Shown: positions 1 through 12,809 of the stretch, one piece after another
Layout of the letters: the number at the start of each line of letters is the position of its first letter
Position numbering within the stretch: the stretch's first letter is position 1
Source: Fictibacillus solisalsi
Lineage (GTDB): Bacteria > Bacillota > Bacilli > Bacillales > Fictibacillaceae
NCBI RefSeq assembly: GCF_900103485.1
Contig: NZ_FNHW01000003.1
Coordinates: 162,338-226,337, forward strand
DNA length: 64,000 bases
Reading direction: 5' to 3'
Position numbers and translations under genes: made by a program
Notes under the pieces: model-generated
Told to the model about the DNA's origin: nothing
The model's input: the letters and a program-made list of their open reading frames with translations, nothing else
Database searches by the model: none

Positions 1-204
1 GCAAACATGGATATGAGGAGCTTTCATCTGAATTTTGAAGTTAACGTGTTCCTCACGGGGACCTCCTCCATCAAAGAGCTTGTGGAACATTATGAAGAAG
101 ATATAAAAGAAAGTGAAAAAATCAGGCCCGTAGGTTTTTATAAAAGGAGCGTATGGGAAAGGACGAAGGAATCCACCGCCAGGCTGTTTTCCGGAGTCCT
201 GTAA
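1..204 (+). CDS. cls: Cardiolipin synthase, C-terminal end (5' truncated by window)
   Basis: The reading frame is open from the first base and ends at 204. It carries the NMDMRSFHLNFEVN segment that follows the second HKD phospholipase-D motif in bacterial cardiolipin synthases, then a typical tail ending in TARLFSGVL. The family condenses two phosphatidylglycerol molecules into cardiolipin at the membrane. Only about the last 67 residues are visible; both catalytic HKD motifs lie outside the window, so intactness cannot be judged. The internal ATG at 7 is not the true start. Which cls paralogue this is cannot be said. Confidence 0.85.
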   Translation, partial: ANMDMRSFHLNFEVNVFLTGTSSIKELVEHYEEDIKESEKIRPVGFYKRSVWERTKESTARLFSGVL

Positions 205-293
205 AAAGATGTCCCTCAAGGTTCTCGGAAACTGTACTATCCTTGTCCTCATGCGAATAACCTTTATCATGCTGAGTGATAAGAGGTGATCGC

Positions 294-1076
294 ATGGATT
301 GGCTTGAAGCAGTGGTGTTGGGGATCATACAAGGATTAACTGAATTTTTGCCGATCAGCTCCACCGGCCACTTGCTGCTGGGAAGGCATTTCTTTCGGCT
401 GGATGAAGCAGGCTTGTTTTTGGACAGCATGCTTCACATTGGAACACTGATTGCGGTAATGACTGTTTATTGGAAAGAAATAAAGGAACTGATTCGTCAG
501 CCTTTTAGCCGGCTGTCACTTCTTCTTGTTGCGGGAACTATTCCCACCGTGATTATCGGGCTTTCGTTTAAGGATTACTTTGAGGAAATCTCAAGAACTG
601 GAATTACAGTAGGCTGGGAGTTTCTTGCCACGGGCTGTATTCTTTGGCTTGCAGATACCATGAAATCCAGGGGATATAAGGAATTGGAAGACATCACAAT
701 AATGGATGCCGTTCTGATCGGCAGCTTTCAGGGAGCTGCCATATTGCCCGCGGTTTCGAGATCAGGCCTGACCATCGCCGCAGCGCTTTTCAGGAAAATT
801 GACAGGGGGACAGCAGCCTATTTTTCGTTTCTGTTATCCATTCCTGCCATTGCAGGTGGGTGTCTTTTGCAGATAAAAGATGTACTCGGGGGCCAGGCAG
901 AAAGGCTTTCCTTTTTTTCCTTGTTTCTCGGCACGGTGATGTCCGCGTTTTTTGGTTATTTGGCGGTTAAGTGGATGATTGCCCTCGTAAAAAAGGGCTC
1001 GTTAAAAGGATTTGCCATCTATGTCTGGCTGCTTGGATTCGCCATTCTCGGCATGCAGGCGGCAGGTCTTTTTTAA
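294..1076 (+). CDS. uppP: Undecaprenyl-diphosphatase, first copy (BacA/UppP family)
   Basis: This integral membrane enzyme dephosphorylates undecaprenyl diphosphate to recycle the lipid carrier for peptidoglycan and teichoic acid synthesis. The 260-residue product has the family's first signature GLTEFLPISSTGHL near residues 14-27, the second, PAVSRSG, near residue 153, and about seven hydrophobic segments. I chose the ATG at 294 because AGAGGTGAT precedes it at good spacing; the upstream GTG at 276 lies ahead of that site and adds unconserved residues. It stands between cls and the ktr operon, so all three are envelope or ion genes. A second, more canonical uppP copy is at 36319-37131. Confidence 0.92.
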   Translation: MDWLEAVVLGIIQGLTEFLPISSTGHLLLGRHFFRLDEAGLFLDSMLHIGTLIAVMTVYWKEIKELIRQPFSRLSLLLVAGTIPTVIIGLSFKDYFEEISRTGITVGWEFLATGCILWLADTMKSRGYKELEDITIMDAVLIGSFQGAAILPAVSRSGLTIAAALFRKIDRGTAAYFSFLLSIPAIAGGCLLQIKDVLGGQAERLSFFSLFLGTVMSAFFGYLAVKWMIALVKKGSLKGFAIYVWLLGFAILGMQAAGLF

Positions 1077-1103
1077 CCTTTTATGAAGGAAGGAAAGAAA
1101 GGA

Positions 1104-1132
1104 TTGACATTTGATTCCTGCAGGATTACATT
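1104..1132 (+). promoter_or_regulatory. Sigma-A promoter for the ktr leader
   Basis: TTGACA at 1104-1109 and TACATT at 1127-1132 are separated by 17 bases. They lie about 30 bases upstream of the c-di-AMP riboswitch, where the ktr transcript should start. Confidence 0.7.
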
Positions 1133-1160
1133 ATAACTATTCAAAATCGCATAGCCTTTT

Positions 1161-1285
1161 GATCGCTTAATTTTAAGATTTTGTACGACCTTAAAAGCGG
1201 GGGAACCAATCATTTGGGGTGAATCTTTTTAAGAAAGAGGGGATACTTCCGATTCCTAATCCGTCAGCTAACCTCGTAAGCGTTA
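1161..1285 (+). promoter_or_regulatory. ydaO/yuaA c-di-AMP riboswitch upstream of ktrA
   Basis: The stretch carries the hallmarks of the ydaO class: ATCGCTTAA at the 5' side, GCGGGGGAACC near 1197, GGGGTGAATC near 1217, and the 3' block CCGTCAGCTAACCTCGTAAGCG at 1261-1282, whose CGTAAGCG closes P1 against CGCTTA. This class binds cyclic di-AMP and switches off potassium uptake genes. An intrinsic terminator follows at once, which fits an OFF switch acting on ktrA-ktrB. The class is assigned from remembered consensus; a covariance-model search would confirm it. Confidence 0.93.
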
Positions 1286-1318
1286 AACAGGAAGAAAGGG
1301 ACAGTTTGGATAGTGGCT

Positions 1319-1345
1319 GACCATTTTTTTTGATGGTCTTTTTTA
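1319..1345 (+). terminator. Riboswitch-controlled terminator before ktrA
   Basis: GACCAT at 1319-1324 pairs with ATGGTC at 1333-1338 and is followed by six T. It sits between the c-di-AMP aptamer and the ktrA ribosome site, so it is likely the expression platform. Confidence 0.85.
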
Positions 1346-1385
1346 TTTGCCAAAAGGGATATCTGACATACAAGGAGAGAAAAGA

Positions 1386-2042
1386 ATGGACAAGCAGTTT
1401 GCGGTCATTGGATTGGGGCGTTTTGGCGGCAGCATATGCAGAGAATTTGCAAAAATGGGCCATGAAGTCATGGCGGTGGATAAAGATATCGAACGGGTCA
1501 ATGAGTTCGCCAATATTGCCACTCAGGCTGTTCAGGCAAACTCGACGGACGAAAAAGCATTGAAAGCGCTCGGTATCCGTAATTTTAACCATGTCATTGT
1601 ATCAATCGGTGAAGACATCCAATCCAGTATTATGACGACCCTTCTCTTGAAAGAGGCCGGTGTTAAAAAGGTATGGGTCAAAGCAACGAATGATTATCAC
1701 CATAAAGTCCTTGATAAGCTTGGGGCAGACCGGATTATTCATCCGGAAAGGGATATGGCCCTCCGCGTGGCCCAGTTGATCACCTCCGAAAAAATTATCG
1801 ATTTTATTGAACTTTCTCATGAGCACAGCATTATCGAGGTAGGAGTAACAGACAAGCTGGCAGGGAAAACGTTAACCGAGCTTGATATCCGCGCCAAATA
1901 TGGGTGCAATATTGTGGCCATAAAAAAAGGGGACGATATTCTCGTTTCCCCTATTGCCAATGTGGTGCTGAGACAAGGAGACGTTCTTGTAGTGATTGGG
2001 CAAAACAGAGATCTCAATACATTTGAAAATGAGGGGGTGTAA
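1386..2042 (+). CDS. ktrA: Ktr potassium transporter, cytoplasmic gating subunit (RCK/TrkA)
   Basis: The 218-residue soluble protein begins with the RCK_N Rossmann fold, seen as FAVIGLGRFGGSIC near residues 4-18, and ends in an RCK_C (TrkA-C) domain from about residue 140. In the family, a ring of these subunits binds ATP/ADP through RCK_N and c-di-AMP through RCK_C and gates the Ktr channel. The ATG at 1386 follows AAGGAGAG; the frame extends further upstream only into leader RNA. ktrB begins six bases after the stop. The riboswitch context points to KtrA, although KtrC proteins are similar in sequence. Confidence 0.93.
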   Translation: MDKQFAVIGLGRFGGSICREFAKMGHEVMAVDKDIERVNEFANIATQAVQANSTDEKALKALGIRNFNHVIVSIGEDIQSSIMTTLLLKEAGVKKVWVKATNDYHHKVLDKLGADRIIHPERDMALRVAQLITSEKIIDFIELSHEHSIIEVGVTDKLAGKTLTELDIRAKYGCNIVAIKKGDDILVSPIANVVLRQGDVLVVIGQNRDLNTFENEGV

Positions 2043-2048
2043 CCCTCT

Positions 2049-3398
2049 GTGGCTCTGAAAGTACAAAAGCGGAGGCGCTTCCTGTATGAACCGATTCAGC
2101 TCAATCCGCCTCAAATCCTTGCGCTTCTTTTCTTGGTGCTTGTGCTGGCAGGTGCATTGCTGCTTAAGCTTCCTATAGCATCTGAAAAAGGGGTCAGCTG
2201 GATTGATGCATTCTTTACGGCGGTGTCTGCAGCTACAGTGACAGGCCTGGTGACGGTTGATCCCGGCTCTACCTTTACCTTGTTTGGGGAGATTGTCATT
2301 CTCTTTCTGATACAGGTGGGAGGGCTCGGAATCATGTCTTTTGCCGTTCTCGTTGTCATTATGCTGGGAAAACGAATTGGTATTAAACAGCGGCTGATCA
2401 TGCAGGAAGCCTTAAATCAGCCATCCATCGGCGGAGTGATCCGCCTGGTCAGAAATCTTCTCATCTTTTCCCTGTCGATTGAGGCCATTGCAGTGATTCT
2501 CCTTTCCTTTCGCTGGGTGCCGGATCTAGGCTGGGGAAAAGGAATCTACTACAGTATTTTTCATACCATAGCCGCCTATAATAATGCAGGCTTTGGGCTG
2601 TGGCCCGACAATCTGGTAAGGTATGTGGGTGATCCGATGGTCAACCTAGTTATCACCTTGTTGATCATTACCGGAGGGATTGGTTTTACCGTACTGGTTG
2701 ACCTATGGTACAGCAAAAAGTGGAAAGAATTATCGCTGCACTCTCGAATCATGATTTGGAGCACACTGATCGTCAACATTATTTCTATTCTCGTGTTTTA
2801 CACGTTTGAATACAACAACCCGCATACGCTTGGTCCATTATCATCGGGAGAGAAGATATGGGCTGCCTATTTTCAGGGGATTTCACCTCGAACGGCAGGA
2901 TTCAATACGATAGATATTGGTGGCATGAGACAGGATTCACTTCTCTTTATGATCATGCTGATGTTTATTGGGGCAGGAAGTGCTTCTACGGGTGGAGGAA
3001 TCAAGCTGACGACGTTTATTGTGATTATTTTTGCAGTGCTTACGTTTTTGCGGGGTAAACAAGAAGTTACCGTTCTGAAGCGGAGCATAAGAACAGGGAT
3101 CATTCTTCGTGCACTCGCCATTGCCACCATCAGCATGCTGCTTGTATTTACGGGGGTCATGCTGTTGGCCATGACGGAGAAAGCTCCATTTTTAACGATT
3201 CTGTTTGAAGTGGTTTCTGCATTTGGTACAGTGGGGCTTACCATGGGACTTACCTTTAAATTGACCTTGTTTGGAAAGATTATTATTATTTGCGTGATGT
3301 TCCTGGGGAAAATCGGGCCGCTTACCCTGGCGTTTTCAATTGCCAGACCCGATAAATCAAATATCCGATATCCGGATGGGGATCTGTTTACAGGATAA
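2049..3398 (+). CDS. ktrB: Ktr potassium transporter, membrane channel subunit
   Basis: The 449-residue membrane protein belongs to the TrkH/KtrB superfamily, built of four M1-P-M2 repeats. Filter-loop regions are visible as VTGLVTVD, NNAGFGLWPDN, SPRTAGFNTID and FGTVGLTMG, each with the conserved glycine. It conducts K+ (with Na+) and is gated by the KtrA ring. The start is a GTG at 2049 preceded by GAGGGGGTG that overlaps the ktrA end, so translation of the two is closely coupled. A strong hairpin terminator follows at 3401. Confidence 0.94.
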   Translation: MALKVQKRRRFLYEPIQLNPPQILALLFLVLVLAGALLLKLPIASEKGVSWIDAFFTAVSAATVTGLVTVDPGSTFTLFGEIVILFLIQVGGLGIMSFAVLVVIMLGKRIGIKQRLIMQEALNQPSIGGVIRLVRNLLIFSLSIEAIAVILLSFRWVPDLGWGKGIYYSIFHTIAAYNNAGFGLWPDNLVRYVGDPMVNLVITLLIITGGIGFTVLVDLWYSKKWKELSLHSRIMIWSTLIVNIISILVFYTFEYNNPHTLGPLSSGEKIWAAYFQGISPRTAGFNTIDIGGMRQDSLLFMIMLMFIGAGSASTGGGIKLTTFIVIIFAVLTFLRGKQEVTVLKRSIRTGIILRALAIATISMLLVFTGVMLLAMTEKAPFLTILFEVVSAFGTVGLTMGLTFKLTLFGKIIIICVMFLGKIGPLTLAFSIARPDKSNIRYPDGDLFTG

Positions 3399-3400
3399 AA

Positions 3401-3434
3401 AGCGTGTGCGGGATAGTTCCGCACACGCTTTTTT
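3401..3434. terminator. Bidirectional terminator between ktrB and the permease gene
   Basis: AGCGTGTGCGG and CCGCACACGCT form an 11-bp stem with a short loop. It is flanked by T on one side and A on the other, so it serves the convergent genes at 2049 and 3435. Confidence 0.9.
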
Positions 3435-4817
3435 TTACTTATTCAGGTTGCTTGACCGGCGGGCATAAAGGAAATAGATGATGAACCCGATAGAAATCCA
3501 AATCACAAAAGAAATCCATGTAATGGCCGGAAGGCTGATCATCAAGTACACACAGAAGATGACGGTCAGGACCGGCAGAACTGGCACAAACGGGGCCTTA
3601 AACGAACGTTTAAGATCCGGGTGGGTTTTCCTTAATACCAAAACAGCAACAGCGATAAGTGCAAAAGCAGACAATGTGCCCATGTTCACGAGGTGGGCAA
3701 GGGTGGTCAAATCGATAAATCCGGCAATACCTGCTGCTACAAATCCAGTCAGCCATGTGTTTTTAAACGGTGTTTTAAACCTTTCATGAACTTTTGAAAG
3801 GACTGGGGGCAGCAATCCATCCCGGCTCATGGCATAGGAAATACGCACCTGTGCAAAAAGCATGACGAGAAGCACTGTGGTAATCCCTGTGATGGCACCC
3901 ACCGATACAAGACCGGCAATAGAATCCTGTCCTACAAAATGAAGTGCAAAAGAAACCGGGTCTGCCACATTAAGCTTGGAAAAGGGCACCATCCCCGTTA
4001 AAACAAGTGATACGATAATATACAGTGCGGTACAAATTGCAAGTGACCAGATGATTCCCAGCGGCAAATCACGCTGTGGGCGCTTGACCTCTTCTGCAGC
4101 GGTCGCAACCGCATCAAAACCTATATAAGCAAAGAATACGGTAGCGGCACCGGCAACGATACCCTGGAATCCAAACGGCATAAATGGAGTCCAGTTGTCC
4201 GGTTTAACATAACCGATTCCTGCCACGATAAACAAGATAATAACGGCGAGCTTGATGAAAACCATGATGTTATTTACACGGGCACTTTCGCGAATACCCC
4301 TGCTCAGCAGGGTTGTGATGATCAAGATAATTATAACTGCAGGAAGGTTGATTATACCGCCTTTTCCTGTTCCGGGAGCGGAGGCCAGTGCTGCAGGCAG
4401 GTGAAGACCGAATCCTGCGATCAGTGACTGGAAATAGGCGGACCAGCCGGTGGCAACTGCAGAAGTCGCCAGCAAGTATTCAAGCATAAGGTCCCAGCCG
4501 ATTAAAAAGGCAAATACTTCTCCAAGAGTTGCATAGGTGTAAGTGTAAACACTCCCTGCAATGGGGACCGTTGACGCGAATTCGGCATAACAGAAAGCAG
4601 CGAAAGCACAGGCCAGTCCAGAAATAATGAACGAAAGAATCAGGGCCGGTCCGGCATGTTCAGCAGCAACCACTCCTGTTAAAACAAAGATCCCGGTGCC
4701 GATTATAGCGCCAATACCCAGCAAGGTAAGGTCAAAAGCCCCAAGTGAGCGGCTTAGCCCTTTTTGGTGACTTTGTGCCAACATTTCGGAAATGGACTTT
4801 TTTCGAAGTATATTCAT
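3435..4817 (-). CDS. APC-family amino acid permease (YfnA/CAT type)
   Basis: The 460-residue protein has about twelve hydrophobic segments and the APC signature GIGAIIGTGIFVLTGVVAAEHAGPAL near residues 34-59, a close match to the YfnA/cationic amino acid transporter group. It should import an amino acid with protons. I chose the ATG at 4817 because GGAGG lies five bases before it; the ATG at 4829 includes that site and has none of its own. It is convergent with ktrB. It lies next to the hut operon, which has no histidine permease, but on the opposite strand, and the YfnA group is not known for histidine uptake. Confidence 0.85.
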   Translation of the reverse strand: MNILRKKSISEMLAQSHQKGLSRSLGAFDLTLLGIGAIIGTGIFVLTGVVAAEHAGPALILSFIISGLACAFAAFCYAEFASTVPIAGSVYTYTYATLGEVFAFLIGWDLMLEYLLATSAVATGWSAYFQSLIAGFGLHLPAALASAPGTGKGGIINLPAVIIILIITTLLSRGIRESARVNNIMVFIKLAVIILFIVAGIGYVKPDNWTPFMPFGFQGIVAGAATVFFAYIGFDAVATAAEEVKRPQRDLPLGIIWSLAICTALYIIVSLVLTGMVPFSKLNVADPVSFALHFVGQDSIAGLVSVGAITGITTVLLVMLFAQVRISYAMSRDGLLPPVLSKVHERFKTPFKNTWLTGFVAAGIAGFIDLTTLAHLVNMGTLSAFALIAVAVLVLRKTHPDLKRSFKAPFVPVLPVLTVIFCVYLMISLPAITWISFVIWISIGFIIYFLYARRSSNLNK

Positions 4818-4939
4818 AGATGCCTCCATTCAAAATGATAGAAAATATTGAAAATTTATAATTTCAAACTATTTGTAGTATATTGTCGATTTACTTGCTT
4901 GTCAACAGATTCAAAAGTGAGAAAAGTTACCATCTTATG

Positions 4940-5407
4940 TTAACTGCCGAGAAGCTGGGAGAGGAGGTCACTATACTTCTTCTTTTCGTCTTCTGTATTC
5001 ACGGCTCCATATTTCATTAAGGTTTCCCGAATCATTTCTCCTTGTTTTTTCTCACTCCAGCAGACGTAAGCCTGATATCCGGGCGCCTGAAGGTAAGCAT
5101 TGAGCATATTATGGTCAGGACCGAAAAAGAAAGCCAGATGATCAATAAACATCCGGATCTTGTTCAGATCAACGGGTGCAATATGCGTATCCAGGTGATA
5201 TTTGTAAGGATTAAACTCATCACGTTGAAAAGATATACCATAGCATTCATCCTCCAGCAATAACCCAGGTGCCGTTGGTAGAATAAGAAAAGGTGTATCC
5301 TGCTCATCATACCCGATAAAAAAATCAGTGCTGTTCTCATTTTTAACAGGCTGCCGTTTCATGGTGGCTCGTACGATCTCTTTTTGTGCAGTTATCAACA
5401 CTACCAC
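4940..5407 (-). CDS. Hypothetical protein, 155 residues
   Basis: I do not recognise this protein. It is soluble, with no signal peptide or membrane segment, and is rich in aromatic and acidic residues, with HLAFFFGPDHNMLNAYLQAPGYQAYVCW near the middle. The start is a GTG at 5407 behind GAAAGAGA; an in-frame ATG 15 codons later lacks a ribosome site. It is divergent from hutP, with about 175 bases between, and lies downstream of nothing on its own strand, so it is probably a single-gene transcript. Confidence 0.6.
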   Translation of the reverse strand: MVVLITAQKEIVRATMKRQPVKNENSTDFFIGYDEQDTPFLILPTAPGLLLEDECYGISFQRDEFNPYKYHLDTHIAPVDLNKIRMFIDHLAFFFGPDHNMLNAYLQAPGYQAYVCWSEKKQGEMIRETLMKYGAVNTEDEKKKYSDLLSQLLGS

Positions 5408-5506
5408 TCTCTTTCATGAATTATTACCTACAGCTTGTCCGCTAGATTGCTAGTTTATACATTGGATTGTGCTGATTCGCTAAAGTGATAAGTTGTTGAA
5501 AGGGAA

Positions 5507-5535
5507 TTGACGAACAATTCAGAAACGAATAAACT
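5507..5535 (+). promoter_or_regulatory. Probable sigma-A promoter of the hut operon
   Basis: TTGACG at 5507-5512 and TAAACT at 5530-5535 are separated by 17 bases and lie about 47 bases ahead of the hutP start codon. I did not find a clear catabolite-repression (cre) site in the short upstream region. Confidence 0.6.
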
Positions 5536-5582
5536 GGGGATAGTACTCAGCTATTAGTGGAAAGATCGAAAGAAGTGGTAGG

Positions 5583-6017
5583 ATGTCACTGGCAGAACAA
5601 AAGCGAATTGGCAAGATTGCCATGCTATATGTGCTGGATGAAGGCCGGCAGGAAAGCGTGGAGGAACTGGGTTGGATTCATTGCAGCGGCAAGGTAGGCT
5701 CTATGGAATCCAATAAAATTGTTGCGGCGATTGAAACAGCGGCCAAGAAGAATGAAGTGATCAACGGCAGTGTCTACCGGGAGACCCATGCGCTCTATCA
5801 TGCGATTATGGAAGCGCTTCATGGTGTAACACGCGGCCAGGTTCAGCTGGGAACTGTTCTTCGCACCGTCGGTCTGCGATTTACAGTGGTCAGAGGCCAA
5901 CCGTATGAGCAGCCGGAAGAAGGAGAATGGATTGCTGTAGCATTATATGGAACCATTGGCGCCCCCGTTAAGGGACTTGAGCATGAAGCCATTGGACTCG
6001 GTATTAACCACATATAA
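5583..6017 (+). CDS. hutP: HutP, histidine-dependent hut mRNA antiterminator
   Basis: This 144-residue protein matches HutP over its whole length, including [34 protein letters not shown] and the C-terminal [23 protein letters not shown]. HutP is a hexameric RNA-binding protein that, with L-histidine and Mg2+, binds UAG triplets spaced by four bases and prevents termination ahead of hutH. The conserved histidines that coordinate the metal (ETHALYH) are present. It is the first gene of the operon, and its expected target lies directly downstream at 6022-6079. The ATG at 5583 follows AGTGGTAGG. Confidence 0.96.
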   Translation: MSLAEQKRIGKIAMLYVLDEGRQESVEELGWIHCSGKVGSMESNKIVAAIETAAKKNEVINGSVYRETHALYHAIMEALHGVTRGQVQLGTVLRTVGLRFTVVRGQPYEQPEEGEWIAVALYGTIGAPVKGLEHEAIGLGINHI

Positions 6018-6021
6018 CAAA

Positions 6022-6082
6022 AGCCCATAGTGATTAGTGATCAGGGGGCTGTATTTTAAGAAAACAGGTGTGCCTGTTTCTT
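6022..6082 (+). promoter_or_regulatory. HutP-responsive terminator between hutP and hutH
   Basis: Three [U/C]AG triplets are spaced by exactly four bases (TAG 6028, TAG 6035, CAG 6042) in the loop of a stem AGCCC 6022-6026 / GGGCT 6046-6050. A second stem, AAACAGG 6062-6068 / CCTGTTT 6073-6079, is followed by CTTT. The spacing equals the published HutP target rule. Without histidine the hairpins should stop transcription before hutH. Confidence 0.8.
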
Positions 6083-6139
6083 TAAATGCAGCCTCTTTTT
6101 GTTTGCACTTCATTAAAGGGAAAAAGGAGCAGAATCGCC

Positions 6140-7672
6140 ATGGTTATTTTGACAGGAAATACGCTGACACTTGAGGAAACAAAACGAATCATGAAAGACG
6201 GTGAACAGGTTGCTGCCTGTAAAAAAAGTATGGAAAGGGTAGGCAAGAGCCGGAGTGCGGTTGAGCGGATTGTGGATCAGGGAGAAGTGATTTATGGCAT
6301 CACCACCGGTTTTGGCAAGCTAAGTGATGTATATATTGCGCCTGAAGATACAGAAAAGCTGCAAATGAATTTAATCAGAAGTCATGCCTGCGGGGTAGGG
6401 GAACCGTTTCCGGAAGAGGTCAGCCGCCTAATGCTGGTCTTGCGTGCTAATGCCTTGCTGAAGGGCTACTCTGGGATCAGACCAGCTGTGGTTGAAACGT
6501 TGCTGAAGCTCGTTAACCATCAGATTCACCCGGTTATCCCCCAGCAGGGATCTCTCGGGGCAAGCGGCGATTTAGCTCCGCTCTCCCACCTGGCTCTCGT
6601 ATTGATCGGGGAAGGGGAGGTGTGGTATCACGGAAAGCGAATTCCTGCGATGGACGCTCTGCTTCAGGAGGAAATTCTGCCGCTTACCCTTACAGCAAAA
6701 GAGGGGCTGGCATTGATCAACGGTACGCAGGCCATGACTGCCCAAGGGGTGGCTGCCTATCTGGAGGCCGAACAGCTGGCCAGCCAGGCGGAATCCATTG
6801 CAGCAATGACGATGGAGGGGTTAACGGCCATTACGGATGCTTTTGATAAAGATATCCATCTCGCCCGTGGCTACAGGGAACAATGTGAGGTTGCAGAGCG
6901 GATCCTATCCTACCTGGAAGGGAGCGGGCTGACAACCAGACAGGGAGAAGCAAGGGTACAGGATGCCTATTCCATCCGTTGTATTCCTCAAGTACATGGA
7001 GCTTCCTGGCAGGCGCTGGGCTATGTAAAGGAAAAACTTGAAATCGAAATCAATGCAGCGACAGACAACCCCCTTATTTTTGATGAAGGACGGAAGGTCA
7101 TTTCAGGCGGGAATTTTCATGGCCAGCCAGTAGCGCTGGCGATGGATTTTCTCAGTATCGCCATGGCTGAATTTGCCAACATTTCGGAACGGCGCATTGA
7201 GCGGATGGTGAATCCGCAGCTTAGTGATCTCCCCGCCTTTTTAAGCCCGAATCCCGGGCTCGAATCGGGTGCCATGATTATGCAATATTGTGCAGCCTCT
7301 CTTGTTTCTGAGAATAAAACGCTGGCCCATCCAGCCAGTGTCGATTCCATTCCCTCGTCGGCCAATCAGGAAGACCATGTCAGCATGGGAACGATCGGCG
7401 CCAGACATGCTTACCAGATCATCACAAATGTGAGAAGGGTGCTTGCTATCGAACTCATTTGTGCTCTTCAAGCGGTAAGGTTCAGAGGAATTGACCGGAT
7501 GGCTCCGATAACGAGAAAAATTTATGAACAGGCCAGTTCGATTTGCCCGCCGATTACTTCGGACCGTATGTTTTCAAATGATATCGAAAGAATGAACGAA
7601 TGGCTCAAACACAATCGATGGGACAGCCTCATTAATGTGTCCGGTGAAAATCCTAAAGAAATGCAACGATAA
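6140..7672 (+). CDS. hutH: Histidine ammonia-lyase (histidase)
   Basis: It deaminates L-histidine to trans-urocanate, the first step of histidine breakdown. The 510-residue length fits the family. The Ala-Ser-Gly triad that cyclises into the MIO electrophile is in [14 protein letters not shown] at about residue 141. [14 protein letters not shown] and GNFHGQP are also as expected. I chose the ATG at 6140, which follows AAGGAG and starts the conserved [10 protein letters not shown]; the upstream ATG at 6086 lies in the terminator region. Expression depends on HutP antitermination just upstream. Confidence 0.97.
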   Translation: MVILTGNTLTLEETKRIMKDGEQVAACKKSMERVGKSRSAVERIVDQGEVIYGITTGFGKLSDVYIAPEDTEKLQMNLIRSHACGVGEPFPEEVSRLMLVLRANALLKGYSGIRPAVVETLLKLVNHQIHPVIPQQGSLGASGDLAPLSHLALVLIGEGEVWYHGKRIPAMDALLQEEILPLTLTAKEGLALINGTQAMTAQGVAAYLEAEQLASQAESIAAMTMEGLTAITDAFDKDIHLARGYREQCEVAERILSYLEGSGLTTRQGEARVQDAYSIRCIPQVHGASWQALGYVKEKLEIEINAATDNPLIFDEGRKVISGGNFHGQPVALAMDFLSIAMAEFANISERRIERMVNPQLSDLPAFLSPNPGLESGAMIMQYCAASLVSENKTLAHPASVDSIPSSANQEDHVSMGTIGARHAYQIITNVRRVLAIELICALQAVRFRGIDRMAPITRKIYEQASSICPPITSDRMFSNDIERMNEWLKHNRWDSLINVSGENPKEMQR

Positions 7673-7688
7673 AAGGAGGAAATGTAAC

Positions 7689-11558
<3,870 letters not shown>

Positions 11559-11569
11559 TAAAAAGGAAT

Positions 11570-11605
11570 AAACCATCCAGAAGAATGGCTCTGGATGGTT
11601 TTTAT
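11570..11605. terminator. Bidirectional terminator after hutG
   Basis: ACCATCCAG at 11572-11580 pairs with CTGGATGGT at 11591-11599, followed by T residues. The convergent acyltransferase gene ends just beyond it. Confidence 0.9.
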
Positions 11606-12627
11606 TATGATTTTTCCTCCTTTTTCAGCATCCGGTTCAGCTTGGACCAGCGGAGCTCGATAAGCGGTTGAGCAAGTGCAATTACAGGCTTGCTGGCCAG
11701 GAACATAGTAATGATCACAGCGAGGACAAGGAGCATGACATAATAATTGTTGTCCTCGATTGTTGAGAACAGATCAGTTGTAAACAGATATTTCAAAACA
11801 AAACCGTGCAGCAGATAGATATATAACGTCCGCTCTCCGAATTCGGTAAAGAAAAATCTTCGTTTCGGTATAATGGCCAGAAAGCTGAACGTTGATAAAA
11901 ACATTACCGCATACAAGCCGAGCCTGATTAAACCGCCATACCATTCATTATGCCCCAATATATCCGCATAGGAAGAAGAAGACAGGAGCCAGTCCTTGGC
12001 ATGATCAGGAATAAAGAAATGATAAGCCAAAAACATGAGTACGAGAAAAACCCCCGAAACGATTCGTATGGATGGCTTAAGAATTTGTTTAAAATCCCGT
12101 TTGGTCAAATAGTGGCCCAAGAGAAAAACCGGAAAAAAGACAAACGTTCGCAGAAGGCTTAGGTAAGTCCCGATTTCTGTAATGTAACCAACCGCAATTC
12201 CGATGCCGACCGCGAGGAGCAGCGGGTATTTCATTTTTACAAAGACCTTTAAAAGGATGTTCCAAAATACAAGGCTTAACAGAAACCATAGCGCCCAATG
12301 TGGATCGAAAAAGTTAAGCTTCATTTCACTTTTATTATAAAGATCATAATAAAAAAATGAATAGATTAACTGGAAAACGATGTACGGGACAAGAATCTTC
12401 CTGAAGATTTTGGAAAGATATCCGTCCTTCAGTACTCCTTTGGTGAAAAATCCGGAGATTAAAATAAATGCCGGCATGTGGAAGGTATAGATGAAATTAT
12501 AGATGGTGTAAAGCCAATCACTTTGGCTTTTGATCGGAGAAATAAAGTGTCCGAACACAACCAAAAAAATTAAAATAAAGCGTGCATTGTCAAAATAATA
12601 GTCTCGTTCTTTTACTTGGGTTGCCAT
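11605..12627 (-). CDS. Acyltransferase family 3 membrane protein
   Basis: The 340-residue protein has about ten hydrophobic segments. Its N-terminal DNARFILIFLVVFGHF and FHMPAFILISGFF are typical of family 3 acyltransferases (OatA/fucose-O-acetylase-like), which move acetyl groups onto extracellular sugars. The histidine in the first segment corresponds to the family's catalytic or carrier-binding residue. The ATG at 12627 follows GGAGG; the 53-residue upstream extension has no ribosome site and is highly basic. No SGNH domain is fused to it. The substrate is unknown. Confidence 0.75.
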   Translation of the reverse strand: MATQVKERDYYFDNARFILIFLVVFGHFISPIKSQSDWLYTIYNFIYTFHMPAFILISGFFTKGVLKDGYLSKIFRKILVPYIVFQLIYSFFYYDLYNKSEMKLNFFDPHWALWFLLSLVFWNILLKVFVKMKYPLLLAVGIGIAVGYITEIGTYLSLLRTFVFFPVFLLGHYLTKRDFKQILKPSIRIVSGVFLVLMFLAYHFFIPDHAKDWLLSSSSYADILGHNEWYGGLIRLGLYAVMFLSTFSFLAIIPKRRFFFTEFGERTLYIYLLHGFVLKYLFTTDLFSTIEDNNYYVMLLVLAVIITMFLASKPVIALAQPLIELRWSKLNRMLKKEEKS

Positions 12628-12809
12628 AATTCCTCCAACGTTTACAAGACGTGCAAATATAGTTATTCGTTTCTTTTTTTTGAGCAGGGTCCGTTTTTTT
12701 GTATCTCTTTCTATAATTCCCATAAATGACTGGTAATCTAACCTATAAATAAAAAAAGTACAAACGGGAGTTTGTACTTTTACCATACCATTCTTTTCTT
12801 AAAAAGAGC

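Noticed and set aside
122..430. Reverse-strand frame over the cls/uppP junction
   Set aside because: It is the complement of two well-supported genes and has no homology-like features.
2873..3424. 183-residue frame antisense to ktrB
   Set aside because: Shadow of the membrane-protein gene; reads into the bidirectional terminator.
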